64,000 nt of DNA from Lepidostoma basale (taxonomy: Eukaryota > Arthropoda > Insecta > Trichoptera > Lepidostomatidae): the NCBI GenBank assembly GCA_022606425.2, contig JAHDVF020001251.1:1288501-1352500 (forward strand), given 5' to 3'. Below the pieces are notes generated by a model. It saw only the letters and a program-made list of their open reading frames with translations. It searched no databases and was not told the DNA's origin. A program made the position numbers and the translations under genes. The first letter of the stretch is position 1, and every line of letters starts with the position of its first letter. This document shows, piece by piece, positions 19,911 to 30,934 of this stretch.

Positions 19911-20112
19911 CTGGATTTTACCCATTGCGGGTTAATCTTTTAATGTAAATTGTTTTGGAAACAGAACATGGTGGTAGAGGCGTTTACAGGACTTATGACC
20001 TGTCATTGGTTGGGTTAAGCGAAGGTCATAAGTTCTGTAAGTCCACCATATTCTGTTTCCAAAAACAATTTACATCTTCGTCTCTATTGAGATACAATTA
20101 ATCCTTAAAATA
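19911..20112. repeat. Repeat-G foldback copy G2
   Basis: aaattgttttggaaacagaa is inverted at 20066-20086 as ttctgtttccaaaaacaatt. The middle carries acctgtcattggttgggtta. Ends cgtctctattgagatacaat. Confidence 0.75.
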
Positions 20113-20690
20113 CTTTCAATGATAACCTTTGTCACTAGAGGTGTTGAATGAGAAAGTGGCAGGGATTACGAAGTCATGCGGTTAATGTAAATTTTTCTGT
20201 TCAAGTGACAAATTTGGATTTCGCGCATCGCGGTTTTCGGACCACTGAACTACAATATAAAATGTATCCGTCCGGACCGTAAATTATTTATCACCCTTCT
20301 GTTACATTTTTAATATACATCGCGCGGTGGGTGGGGGCGGGGCGGGGTGAAAAGGGGTGAAGCCACCCCATGAAATGCATTTATATTTCCCAGTTGTTAT
20401 TCGTTTCCTTTGTAACATTGGCGCCTACGGGGCTTAAAACATCGATAAATCAAGACGGTACCCAGACCCGTCCACTCGCGTTTTTTCGCCCCCCTGGGAT
20501 AGTGTTTTCAAAGCTTCTTCCATTATCTTCTGTATTCTGAAACTGGTAACAATGTAGAAATGAGATCACTAAATATATAAAAAAATATGTAATTAAAGCG
20601 TCTTCAGCAGATAAATTTGTCCCCATTATTTAAAAAAAGATTTTTTTAAAGTAATTTGAAACGATATATCAAGACGAGATACAATTAATC
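20113..20690. other. No recognised feature
   Basis: Contains a G-rich patch at about 20320-20350. No gene motif. Confidence 0.4.
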
Positions 20691-21143
20691 CTTGAATTGA
20701 TAACCCGCAATGGGTAAAATCCAGTATTCGTCTACAAGTATTTGTATACATTCAAAATGTTGTAAAAACAACAATGGTCCAAGTTATAGCATATAAATTG
20801 GAGTGACATCTCCAGGCGTTATCTAACAATACGTTAATGGCGGTAGCCTTTCACATTGCCTTAATAAAAAAGATCTTCTGCTTAATGCTTAAATCCAATC
20901 TTCATAGATGGCGCTAGTGTGTAGATTGAAACTAACATGTGAAGTTTGGTGTTACATATTAACATATATACAACTTCCAAAAAAATGTCAGACATGGGGG
21001 TCGTAAGAAAGATGGAATGGGGAATGTTGTATTACATAAAGCGTGCGCTTAACCCAACCAATGACAGGTCATGAGTCCTGTAAACACTTCGATCACCATA
21101 TTCTGTTTCCAATTTGCATATTCGTCTCTATTAAGATACAATT
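20691..21143 (+). repeat. Repeat-G copy G3
   Basis: Starts aacccgcaatgggtaaaatc and ends attaagatacaattaa. Shares the internal blocks listed for G1. Confidence 0.8.
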
Positions 21144-21207
21144 AACCGCAATGGGTAAAATCCAGTATTCGTCTACAAGTATTTGTATACATTCAAAATG
21201 TTGTAAA
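21144..21207 (+). repeat. Repeat-G start, repeated head-to-tail
   Basis: The first about 62 bp of G3 (ccgcaatgggtaaaatccag onward) repeats immediately after its end. Confidence 0.85.
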
Positions 21208-21827
21208 GGCTACCGATGTTAACGGTTAGGAAATCTTACACGTAATATAAAGGCTACAGATGCGAATAGGTTAAAGAACTTGTAAGATAAAAGTGCGAAC
21301 AACGTTTGAATATCGTGGCCTTTGCAAACCGGTACGCAGTTTTCACTTTATTTTCCACTTACGTTCTTGGCTTTTCTCTAGACCCCCTTCCGCGTAAATA
21401 ACGCTGATTGCCAAAATTCGTGCCTATGAATTTGTTTAAGTTAAAAAGGGGAAGACGTACACAGGAAAAAAAACCGGCCCAAGGAAGCTATCTCGGAGAG
21501 AACACACGTTATGCGAGATATGAAATATTCCGAAAGCCTTTCCTTGTTTGGGTTTTCATTTCTCAGAAGGGTTATAAAGGTGGTCCTTTCGGTTTTATTT
21601 TACTACCCTTCTGATGCTGGTACGGCACAGCATTCTGCTCCCGAATTGTGATTTAGTCACAAGAGTGTGACGGGGATATCTTCAATTGTAAATAAAGACA
21701 GATTGCTCTGTTTTTTTCTATCTTCCTTAGTTTTTGTCCTTTCATTGTTTGTTTATTAGTAATATTTATTTATTTATTGTAACATACAGCGATATCAATA
21801 ACATTTATATAATAAAACATTTAGATT
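21208..21827. other. No recognised feature
   Basis: The open frame at 21408-21614 has no recognisable motif. Confidence 0.4.
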
Positions 21828-22145
21828 TAATTGTATCTCAATAGAGACGAAGAAGCAAACTGGAAACTGAATATGGATGATCAAGGTGTTTACAGGACTT
21901 ATGACCTGTCATTGGTTGGGTTAAGCGCACGCTTTATGTAATTACAACATTCCCCATTCCACCATTGTTATTATGATCATGCATGATAATTTTTGGAAGT
22001 TGTATATATACTCCAAATCCATGCCTATCTTCACGTGTCAGTTTTAATTGGCCCTCTATTGAGATACAATTAAATTTGAATTAACCACCCACCATGGGTG
22101 AAAATCCAGGATTCGTATACAAGTATAAGTATACATTCACATAAA
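21828..22145 (-). repeat. Repeat-G copy G4, internally shortened
   Basis: Reverse complement of G1 with the atagatggcgtta block missing. Terminal gtatacaagtataagtatac palindrome kept. Confidence 0.8.
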
Positions 22146-22496
22146 ACATTTAGAATAATTAAAGTAAGGCCAATTACATACTACCACAAATATAAAATAA
22201 TAGTTAACAGTTAAAAAATGACAATGTGAAACGAGATTGAAGTTAAACTAAGACAAAATGAGGTATACATAATAAGAGTTAAAATACTTATAGTACTATA
22301 TAAGGTTCCCACCACCACCCGAGACTGTTATAGGACGCAGCGACGCCCTTTCGTCAGTCTCGCTGCACTATCTAGGCCTGTTCTTTGTTCATCTGGGACT
22401 TACGTTAATTTAATTTAGCCTTTTCTTGTCATTAATCAAAAGGGTGACAGACCACATTTAATCTATTAATTCTTATAGTACTGGAAATAAAACAAT
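22146..22496. other. Shared unclassified segment
   Basis: 22305-22400 resembles the reverse complement of 42680-42770 (atgaacaaag, ggcctag, gtctcgggt blocks). Otherwise nothing recognised. Confidence 0.45.
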
Positions 22497-22672
22497 TTCT
22501 TAAAAATAACTATCTAACCAACCATCACGCTCGCCGAAGAGGTACGCATAAATATAAATAATGAATCGCCATACGGTTATTTCCTGACATACTCGTACTT
22601 TTTAACTTTATCTAATCTGAATGATACTTTCATTATTTTGTTCATAGCCCTTTCATTCGCACTGCATTAACT
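22497..22672 (-). mobile_element. LINE-A 3' fragment, degenerate
   Basis: Reverse complement of the terminal block and of the MNKIMKGSL / SECGANE-coding segment, with a deletion between. Confidence 0.7.
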
Positions 22673-23195
22673 TCTTTTATTTTCATTCGATTATCACAGA
22701 TTTTTTTTAAATCTCATTTAATTATTTGTGGTTTTTCAAAATGCGTACTGATTACCCAGCACCGTAATCCGAGTGAAGTTTTTTTAATTTTTTTTAATCG
22801 TAGTACATAAAATATTTAAATTAAATGAATTATTGGTTTAGCGTAACGTATTCCGTGCGCGGCTAACACCTCTAAAACGCATCTTCATTACATTTCCCTT
22901 CCGAATAACAATAACATCAATTGTGGGTGCTGCCGAATCGCTGGGGTGGAACAAAGGTGGAGGGGGTGCGGGGGCATCAGGGGGTGTCGATTGATATTAT
23001 TAATGGCGGGCGATTTGATTTTATGGCGCTTTATTGTGCGCGAGAAACAAAAGGCTTCCTTTTGAAGATTTTGTTTAAACACACTCCGATGAATCCTCTC
23101 TATAAACGTTACAGTAGAATCGTTTTATTATTATTTTTATCCTTTTTCCAGAATCGTATTATACTTTAAGACGTTATTGGCTTTATTTGCATTGA
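22673..23195. other. No recognised feature
   Basis: Open frames at 22888-23169 lack recognisable motifs. Confidence 0.4.
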
Positions 23196-23199
23196 AAAG

Positions 23200-23505
23200 A
23201 ATCATATTAGTCAGTTGAAAAGAAGAATTGGACTAAGCTGGGGAGCTTTCGGAAACATGAGTTACATCCTTGGAAAATACCATCCTGAAACGAAAAGTCT
23301 ATGAAGCCTGCGTTCTGCCAGTTGGTACTTATGGTCATGAAACTGTTTCATTGTCCAAACAAAGTGCCGAGAAACTACGAGTGATCCAAAGAGCCATGAT
23401 AGGAAAAAGCCTAAGAGACAGAGTCAGAAACGATACGGTGAGAGAAAAAACAAAGGTCACTGACATTATCCACCGGGTGGCGACTCTAAAATGGCAATGG
23501 GCAAT
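23200..23505 (+). mobile_element. RTE-like LINE-H1 fragment
   Basis: Encodes KRRIGLSWGAFG, KRKVYEACVLPVGTYGHETV, LRVIQRAMIGKSLRDRVRND and VTDIIHRVATLKWQWA. This is the C-terminal part of an RTE-type polyprotein, 3'-truncated. Confidence 0.85.
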
Positions 23506-23878
23506 CTAAATTTTGTTGTATATCATTGTATTTTATACTCTCGGAAGTCCTCAAAACTCATTACCGAGATGACAACACTGAGGATGATTGCAAGAAAGAC
23601 ATTGAGAGATCGAGTGAGGAACACCAGAATAAGAGAGATATGTGAGGTTGAGGATATTATAAGATGGAGCATGGGACTGGTACGGTCATGTTCAAAGAAT
23701 GGACACCACCAGACTCCCCTATATTGCCTTCTCCCCTCATGGGACTCGTCCTCGTGGAAGACCTAAAAGATGGAAGGACAGTTGGTAGTCTACCTCACAG
23801 GAGGCGCAACACTCTGGATAACAAACCTTATAGGTCTACAACAAGGAAGAAGAAGAAGAAGAAGAAGTATTTTATATT
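23506..23878 (+). mobile_element. RTE-like LINE-H2 fragment with (GAA)n tail
   Basis: Encodes MTTLRMIARKTLRDRVRNTR and IREICEVEDIIRW, then frameshifted GRPKRWKDSW-type and LTGGATLWITNLIGLQQG segments. Ends in gaagaagaagaag. Confidence 0.8.
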
Positions 23879-23889
23879 ATTTGTTTAAG

Positions 23890-24075
23890 ATTTATTTTGT
23901 GGACGTTGGAAGGTATGCGCGGAAGATGCCTTTGGTGGCGATGTGGTTCGCAACCCATCACACCGCGTCACCCACGGGGGCGAAAAAGGAAGGGTGGAGT
24001 GCCGCATCGATTAAGGTGTGGCACTCCATTCTTTCTGCCTACCCCTTCGGGGAGACGGCGTGATGGTTAGTTAGT
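23890..24075 (+). mobile_element. SINE-B copy B3, 5'-truncated
   Basis: Begins gatttattttgtgg. Contains cgcaacccatcacaccgcgt and the LINE-A-like end with the TTAG tail. Confidence 0.85.
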
Positions 24076-24190
24076 AGCTTACCGGAGGGGTTCGCAGAGA
24101 GGATGGATTGCCACATTGTTCTATCCGAGCATAACTCTCGCGCCTCTTCTACATTCACACATCGTGTCATGCACGCTCGTCGTTTATATT
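24076..24190 (-). mobile_element. LINE-A 3' fragment
   Basis: Reverse complement of the RACMTRCVNVEEARE / W-SILSAYP region. It directly abuts the end of B3. Confidence 0.7.
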
Positions 24191-24244
24191 ATTATTTTGT
24201 TGAATCGCTCTTTACATCATGACAGCATGAGCTAAATTGGATTC

Positions 24245-24412
24245 TCAGAACGTGTGGTAGGTAGCTAATCTATCGCCATTTTATTGTCACGTGAATTCTA
24301 CACCAGACCGAAGACAGTGTGACAATTACACTGCCTTCGCCAAGAATCGAACCCGGAACCTTCGGGGTGGCAGTCAATGCACTTACCACTCGGCCACGAA
24401 GGTCGTGAAGAT
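24245..24412 (-). mobile_element. SINE-1 copy
   Basis: Minus-strand tRNA-like head with B box ggttcgattc and a rearranged anticodon region. The body ends near gctacctaccacacg, short of full length. Confidence 0.82.
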
Positions 24413-24721
24413 AATTCGCAGTCGCCGCTTATACGAGTATTTTTAGCATATCGAGGAGAAAGGTTGAAGTGGTTTGATGTGGGTGTCGTATGAAGCCTTT
24501 AGTGTGTTAAATAGCTGTTAACCGAAATAATAAATTACTCTGCCGCGTTGTTAATAGGACTTGATAGTTCACATCAATTCATCCAGGCGTTACTTTTGTC
24601 ACCCGGGACTCTAGATCAACCCTTTCGCGGGATATTAACGCGCAGGGGTAGCCCGTGATACTTTTGTTATCTCAGTAGTATACCTCACAGTAAATAAGAA
24701 ATAAATATACTAATAATGATT
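24413..24721. other. No recognised feature
   Basis: No motif or repeat copy seen. Confidence 0.4.
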
Positions 24722-24945
24722 AAATAAAACGATGTTTTTTTAACTGTTTCCACTTTTGTCTTTATTTCGACAGCGACCGGTTTCGCCAGGCTCGCTGGCA
24801 TCGACAGAATGGTGATCCAGGTTGTCCAGTATTTAGATGCCAGAGAGCCTGGCGAAACCGGTCGCTATCGAAATAAAGACGAAAGTTAAAATAGTTAAAA
24901 AAAACATCGTTTTATTTAATTATTATTTAAAATGAACTTCCATTT
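24722..24945. repeat. Foldback D3
   Basis: Inverted arms around 24825 with accggtttcgccaggctcgc on the left. The right arm's GAAACCGGTC is intact but its CUGANGA part is lost. Flank aaaatgaacttccat shared with D1. Confidence 0.78.
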
Positions 24946-24999
24946 GATAATAATATACTAATGATAAAATATCCACCAAAGCAACATTATGATATTTTA

Positions 25000-25226
25000 G
25001 TACCAACCCTTAGCTTGGAGCTGGCAAAAGAAGGATAAATGCCGTAGAAATGAGATCACTCAGAAGAATGTGTGAAAAACGAAGTTGAGGTAAGGCAAAG
25101 AAGGCATGGGATGACCTAATAATCAATTACTGAAATGCGGCCATGTTCGCAGTAGTATCAATCAATCAATCGACGAGCATGCATGTCGCGATGTGTGATT
25201 GTAGAATAGGCGCGAGGGATATATCG
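25000..25226 (+). mobile_element. LINE-A C-terminal fragment, degenerate
   Basis: Recognisable INAVEMRSLRRMC, an internal deletion, then WDDLINxLLKCGHVRS and RRACMSRC segments. Many stops. Confidence 0.75.
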
Positions 25227-25877
25227 CACGCTTAATAGAACACTGGCTTTACTCAAAAAAGCAATTTTTGCTCAATCTGACATGAGTCGGTGTTTTAACA
25301 AAAACAGTCGAAAAACAAGTACGAATGAAAAAGATCGATATAGTGTAATGGAGGTCAATTGACGGAATTTTGACTTAATTTTAACGTGAAACGATGGATA
25401 GCGTTAACACAAGCCTCTGTCTAATGTTAACTCAATTATGACCTAAACCATAATCGGTCAGTTTACTGTTAAGCGTGCTACATGATAGTTAGTTTTAGTA
25501 GTCTATATAATTTTTTAATAATTTGTCTTGTACCGCCGCTGCTAAGAACGTCTTGTAATTAAATACCCTCAAGTTGTGAGATCCATTTATTAGCATTGAG
25601 GGTGTCTGGAGGGTCCGCCCCCGCCAGCGCTTGAGGGATGATGGGCAAACAGATCCGGGGTCCCTCCATCCGAACAGATGGTACCCCTATCCACTTCCTG
25701 CTTTGCCGATTGCCCTAATCATCTGTTGAAGATGTTATATTACGTCATTATTTCCACCGTTCTATCCTGATCTAATATCATTATGTGTTTTATGATTTAT
25801 ATTTAATTTAATCTAACGGCTTTACGATAATGTATACAGTAAATCTGCTTTTAAAGATAACACTGATTTGTTTACAT
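25227..25877. other. No recognised feature
   Basis: Includes a GC-rich segment at 25610-25690. I recognise no gene or repeat family. Confidence 0.35.
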
Positions 25878-25937
25878 AACTAACATACTAACTAACCATC
25901 ACACCGTTTCCCCGAACGAATAAGCCGAAAGAATTTT
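25878..25937 (-). mobile_element. LINE-A 3' scrap
   Basis: Tail and terminal block only (aactaaccatcacaccgttt), cut by the PLE-type repeat. Confidence 0.65.
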
Positions 25938-26300
25938 TTTCACTTTTGAGTTTTTGCCTTGACACGTTTCGAAGGTTTTACACCTTCATCATCGGAATTT
26001 TTTTTTTTTAGAATAAGACTAACATCAAGGATTTATATCAATGATATTAGAATTTATTTTACAATCTTCAATGTGAGCAGAAAATAGCTCATTATTATGA
26101 AGAAGGAATCTGGTCGTGTCCAGGCTTGAATCCATGCCCCCTGGATCAGCAGCCAAGCGTTCCATCCCCTAGACCACCAGCTGGTTAAACGGGATAACGA
26201 TATAAACCGTTGATGAAGGTGTAAACCATTCGAAACATATCCAGAAAATAAACCCAGAAGTGAATAAAAACAGTATATTAATTTAAAAAAAGAATTCCAC
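25938..26300. repeat. PLE-type foldback split by SINE-2
   Basis: The minus-strand arm at 25960-26005 reads CCGATGA (U4 to C), stem II GAAGGT/ACCTTC, GAAACGTGTC. The plus-strand arm at 26205-26245 reads TTGATGA (C3 to U) and GAAACATATC. Both are one step from the hammerhead consensus. Confidence 0.65.
26025..26182 (-). mobile_element. SINE-2 copy (tRNA-like head)
   Basis: Minus strand reads tggtctaggggatggaac (A-box like), ctgctgatccag in the anticodon region and ggattcaagcc (B-box like), then a roughly 80-nt body shared with 50010-50155. Confidence 0.72.
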
Positions 26301-26371
26301 AGTGTTTAAGCCTTATGTTTATTAAAAACGTCTATTATCCTTAATTTTAGAATTTGTTTGAATAATAGAAT

Positions 26372-26508
26372 TTCATTAGAAATAGACCGAGGAAAACGTG
26401 GCACGATGAAATAAATCAAATGTTAAATTGAATGACGGCAACGTGGGGAGTTGGTGAAATCGACGTGCGTGCATGACACGATGTATGAATGCGTGATGGT
26501 TAGTTGAT
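26372..26508 (+). mobile_element. LINE-A 3' fragment
   Basis: Encodes PRKTWHDEINQ and RACMTRCMN. The last coding block is deleted, so gtatgaatg joins cgtgatggttag directly. Confidence 0.75.
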
Positions 26509-26654
26509 TTAGTTACTATAGTTCCTTTAAAGCAACCGTACTTATAAATTATAATGTAAATGCCGTAGTTTAATCGATTTATTAGAGATTTTTATTTATG
26601 TAAAAATATAAATCAGTTAAATTTTAAATGAATTTCTACCAAGAAATTTCAATT

Positions 26655-26745
26655 AATTATAAAATCTCCCAAGAGAGGCCATCCTGATTTCAGGAACAGA
26701 CCAAAGGTCTATAAAGAGAAGAAGAATAAGATGAAGAAGAAGAAT
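26655..26745 (+). mobile_element. LINE-H2 3' end with GAA tail
   Basis: Encodes SGTDQR-type end; gaacagaccaaaggtctata followed by gaagaagaataagatgaag. Confidence 0.6.
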
Positions 26746-26859
26746 TATATAAAATAATAGTGACAAATTTGTTTCGCCTTGCGTGTGCATTATCAAGCTA
26801 AAAGTTTGATCGACATCGTCAGATTCAGTCCTCATACTGAATTTGTATTTTCCATAACT

Positions 26860-26958
26860 TGGCTGTACCATGGAGCATTTTCAGCGGCATCCTTGGGGTG
26901 ACTGAATCGTAAATATGGCACTTCGTAAATCAGTCAATTTTATTATTATTGTAGTATA
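26860..26958 (+). mobile_element. LINE-L 3' tail remnant
   Basis: Decayed copy of the conserved 3' block and an ATT run. Confidence 0.45.
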
Positions 26959-27171
26959 AAAAGTCTTGACATAACCTCACTCTATAGGTCACAATAAAAT
27001 AATACATTTCAAACGCTGAGAATGTTCTTGGAGAGTTCAAGAATGGGCGGGAAAATTTCATGGCCGAATATAGGAATATCTATAACACTGGTTCCCAACC
27101 TTTTTGGACTACACCCCCCTTTAAAAAAATCATCACGTCGACCCCGATCCTTGAGATCAATAGTGTAACCA

Positions 27172-27690
27172 TACTTCAAATCAAATCAGTTTATTTTCTC
27201 AAAAGAAATACAAACAATTATAGTTTAAGGCATCTATTGAGAACAGGTAAAACATAAAAAAATATATAATACCAGGAACGCATGAGAGATGGTTCGACAT
27301 TAGGAATACAAGATACTCTCCAAAGTCAAGTACGTACTTTCACGAATATGAAAGACATCGATCTGCCAAGCGATCATGTTCAGCAGTTTGATTGCTCTCC
27401 CCACCAGCATCACCAGAGGCAGGTTGCTTCTGCATGCTGGGAGATAAAACAGTCTGTGCTGACACTGTCGAAGATAACCATCCGGAACATTAAGATGGAT
27501 AGCCTCCAAGATGACGGAATTCTCAAAGAATCCCCTGATAAGTCTAAAGAAATGGGTAAGTGTGCACCCATCCCTTCTTATTTGTAAACTATTGGTCCCC
27601 AGCATGCCCAAGAGGAATGCAGTGGGATAAAGCCACGGATAGCTACCAAACTCCCTCATATAGAGATATCTCAGAAATCTTTGGTAAATA
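27172..27690 (-). mobile_element. LINE-C 3' fragment inside the hAT shell
   Basis: Minus-strand translation gives QRFLRYLYMREFGSYPWLYP, FRLIRGFFENSVILE and FYLPACRSNLPLVMLVGRA, then the UTR and TTGAT-type tail. Confidence 0.85.
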
Positions 27691-27925
27691 TATGAGATGG
27701 TACAGGCATATAAAACGGAGACCACCAGACTACACAGTAAATAGAACTTCGTCAACCATCCAGAGAAAGACCTAGGAACACGCAACATTCAGTGCAATAG
27801 CGTCTTGCAGAGAAACGGCTTGAGTGAAGACGATACTCAGAGCCATAAGAAGTACAGCCTTAGATCGAGAAGAACCGACCCAACAGTCAATGGGTTGGGA
27901 TAGCGCCAGGAAGTAGAAGAATTAC
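27685..27925 (+). mobile_element. RTE-like LINE-J fragment
   Basis: Encodes MRWYRHIKRRPPDY, then in another frame RERPRNTQHS and RSRRTDPTVNGLG. It adjoins LINE-C tail-out. Family assignment by motif style only. Confidence 0.6.
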
Positions 27926-28004
27926 CATTCCTTGTTAGATCAAAAAGCCCCCTTAGCACATTGGTGTCGCGTTACCAGCTTTTTTGGGAACCACTGATCT
28001 AGAA

Positions 28005-28340
28005 TAAGAGACACAAAACAAAAATTGCATTCTTCACATCACGTGGCCGTAAAAACACCGCAAGAATATGTGCCACTCGCGCCGAGGGTCATTGAAATAG
28101 CTCGCGGTTGAAAGCACTCAGCCGGCGGGACACGGGGCAAAAAGAACCCCGTACTAAGTACACGGGAATAATGGATCCCATTTTATTGATTCCCCTCCGT
28201 TTATAAAGTGACTTCACTTCGAGTGCATACTCGACTCGACAATCGGGGTACTCGTGAAACATACGTATTATATTGAATGAAATAAATACTTCATACACAG
28301 TACTATTCATGATGTATGAGATAGATATTTTTATTATTGC
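28005..28340. other. No recognised feature
   Basis: The minus-strand open frame at 28089-28310 has no known motif. Confidence 0.4.
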
Positions 28341-28855
28341 ATATTATAATAGAATCGAATAAAATATACCTAAAACTGAGAATACTCCTCATCAAGACCT
28401 ATGTATGGAGTATCTTGATGTACGGCTGCGAGAATGGTGCCTATCCGAAAGAGATAAACGGAGACTAGAGGCTTTTGAGATGTGGTCCTATAGAAAACTA
28501 TTAGAGAGACCACATCACAAATGAAGAGGTTCTGCAAAGAATCTAAGGAGGAAGCCATCTGCTCAGGACCTTGTCCGAAAGGCGTGCGAGATGTATCGGA
28601 CATGTAATACGACAAGAAGGCCTCTTGCATGCCATAATGGAGGGTATGACCGAGGGGACAAACTCTAGGGGACGCCCACGCCGAGAGTACCTGGAGGACC
28701 TGTTGGTGGACGTGCGCTGCTCATGCACTGATTTGATCATATGCAGATTTCAAAAGAGCCGCACAAGACAGGGAAGAATGGAAGAGAAGAATAGAGGAAA
28801 TTGCTGCAAATCAATCCCAGGATTGAAACCAGAGAGAGAGAGAGAGAGAGATGTA
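28341..28855 (+). mobile_element. RTE-like LINE-I C-terminal fragment
   Basis: Encodes LLIKTYVWSILMYGCENG, RDHITNEEVLQRI, LLRTLSERRARCIGHVIRQE, GLLHAIMEGMTEG and GRPRREYLEDLL. Several stops and frameshifts. Ends in an (AG)n run. Confidence 0.82.
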
Positions 28856-28991
28856 TTATATAAATAAATATATGGAGCGATTAATTTTAAAATCATCTCT
28901 GATTAGTGTCTTGTAAAATAATATAATTTTTTATTTTGTTTCTTGAACAATGATGTAAAACTCCATATTTAAAAATTAAAAAAACTAAATT

Positions 28992-29070
28992 AACTAACCA
29001 TCACGCCGTCACTCCAAAGGGGTAGGAAGATAGAATGGACTGGCATACTTTTCTTTCCTGACATACCGAC
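28992..29070 (-). mobile_element. LINE-A 3' scrap
   Basis: TTAG-type tail and terminal block (accatcacgccgtcactcc), back to the QERKVW region only. Confidence 0.75.
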
Positions 29071-29287
29071 ATATACCACCGCTCGATTATTTATTTTAAT
29101 TTTCTGTAATGGACTACATCAATATATTGAAAAATGAAATTTAATTCATATTTCATTGAAAAAAGATCGTATTTTTCGAACTATGTACGTTCTTTCTTCG
29201 AGTTCATTTAATAATAAAATTATACAAAATCATTACTTATATACTGTATGAAAGGGGGTGGAGAAAAACCTATGTAGGAAGAGGTAA

Positions 29288-29528
29288 TTTTTTTTCTTTG
29301 TATACAACTGGTCGTTTGAACCCAATTACTGTAAACAATTTATTTTTTAGCTATTATATTGATTTTCGTGAGATGTGATAGGTAGCCAATCTATCGCTAT
29401 TTTATTGTCACGTGAATTCTACACCAGACCAAAGACAGTGTGACAATCACACTCCCATCGCCGGGAATCGAACCCGGGGCCTTCGGTATGAAAGTCAGAG
29501 CTCTTACCACTCTGCCACGAAGGTCGTC
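29288..29528 (-). mobile_element. SINE-1 copy, full length
   Basis: On the minus strand: gaccttcgtggcagagtggt (A box), ggttcgattcc (B box), the cacactgtctttggtctgg body, ggctacctatcacatctcac, gggttcaaacgaccagttgt and an A-rich end. One of two near-complete copies (the other is at 54515). Confidence 0.9.
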
Positions 29529-30435
29529 ATTTAATTATCATAGGATTGTAGAGAATGGGGAACATATCAAAAATTGGACTAGTATTTTTTTTTACTTTTG
29601 AATCCGCAACAAAATGTTATATAAAGATTTCAAATATTTTGTGACATTAGTTAATTTTTCATTATTTTAAGTAGTTTCAAAATAAATGCCTTAATGTTAC
29701 CATATTTAACTGTTTTAATTAAATAACCGACATTATATCTGTTTTTCTACTCCGGTGTTTACCAAGGTCTCTTAATTTAGAAAAATGATAAGATCTGAAT
29801 TGTAGATCCCTCTTCCCTTTCTAAAAATCCACTTCTATTAGCCGGAGCATCAACAATGCCCCACAAAGAGGAGGCGAAGAGACTGATTGATGTTTCTTTC
29901 TCGGCTGTTCGCCCTCTCCTTTCGAGGGGGATTGTAGCGTGATGGTACAAAATCCACAACAACTTGATCTTCTAACTTTTTTTCCTTCGTAAATTCTTCT
30001 TCTTCTCCGCCGAGATGTAATCGAAACTCCCCTCGGTGTAGGAGTGAACCTCTTGCAGGGAAAATTATAACAAGCACTTAATGTGCTCCAAACAAAAGTT
30101 TGGGCCCCCCTCTGACGCCACTGATTTAGCTACCGCCGCGTATAAAAGCTTCGGTTAATCATGACCGAAGTTTGCTCTCAGACGCACAGTGGGCCGTTCG
30201 GCAATTTGCGTAGATGAGCTTTTACAATTTTTTTTATGAATTAAAAAAAAACACTTGTTTATCGTATCTTGAATAATGCTGATAAAATACTATTTAAATA
30301 ATTAACACTTATGAAAAAGTATGTTTTCTAGAAGGTTTATTTTATTTTGTGGGAATCACATGTTTCGTCCTGCTAATATTTTATAGAGTCTAAAAAAGGA
30401 AAAATAAGTAATTCCCAAAAAATCATAATATAAAT
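29529..30435. other. No recognised gene; possible lone hAT-like end
   Basis: ggcccccctctgacgccactg at 30103-30123 looks like a hAT right end. No matching left end was found. 30356-30385 carries cacatgtttcgtcctgc, a PLE-type scrap. Remainder unassigned. Confidence 0.4.
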
Positions 30436-30910
30436 AGGTATGGAAGTGAAGCGTGGAACTGGCAAAAGAAGGATGAAAGTAGAATAAATGCGGTAGAAAT
30501 GAGATCTCTAAAACGAATGTGTGGCAAATCTGTATATGATAGAGTGACAAATGCAAGTATAAGAAGTGAATGTGGTGCGAATGAAAGTGTTATGAACAAA
30601 AAAAGGAAAGGGTCACTAAGATGGTTTGGACACATGGAAAGAATGAGTGAAGACAGAATAGTAAAGAAGGTATATGTAAATGGCGTGAACGGAGCTAGAA
30701 ATAGAGGAAGGCCGAGGAAAACGTGGCACGATCAAATCAATCAGATATTGAATGTCGGTAACGTGAGGAGTCGGAGAAATCGACGTGCGTGCATTACAAG
30801 ATGTATGAATGTAGAGTAAGCGAGAGAAGTATGTCAGGACAGAACAGTGAGGCGTTCCATTCTTTCTGCCCTCCCCTCCAGGGAGACGGCGTGATGGTTA
30901 GTTAGTTAGT
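30436..30910 (+). mobile_element. LINE-A C-terminal fragment with open frame
   Basis: 107-residue open segment MRSLKRMCGKSVYDRVTN, GSLRWFGHMERMSEDRI, NGARNRGRPRKTWHDQIN, RNRRACITRCMNVE, then one stop before AREVCQD. Ends in TTAG units. aaatagg on both sides (30433, 30919) could be a short target duplication. Confidence 0.9.
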
Positions 30911-30934
30911 TTTTTTAAATAGGCAAATAATAAC

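Larger units (their letters stand above)
27086..27996. mobile_element. hAT-type transposon shell
   Basis: Ends CACTGGTTCCCAA and CAGTGGTTCCCAA (inverted) are hAT-like. They are flanked by an 8-bp target duplication with one mismatch: ATCTATAA (27078-27085) and ATCTAGAA (27997-28004). The 911 bp inside are mostly LINE-C and LINE-J fragments. No transposase is recognisable. Confidence 0.8.

Noticed and set aside
29457..29528. Functional tRNA-Gly gene
   Set aside because: The tRNA-like part continues into a conserved SINE body, recurs with the same body at many sites, and the anticodon region varies between copies.
30103..30123. Complete hAT element ending at 30123
   Set aside because: Only one hAT-like end found; no matching left end or 8-bp duplication within reach.
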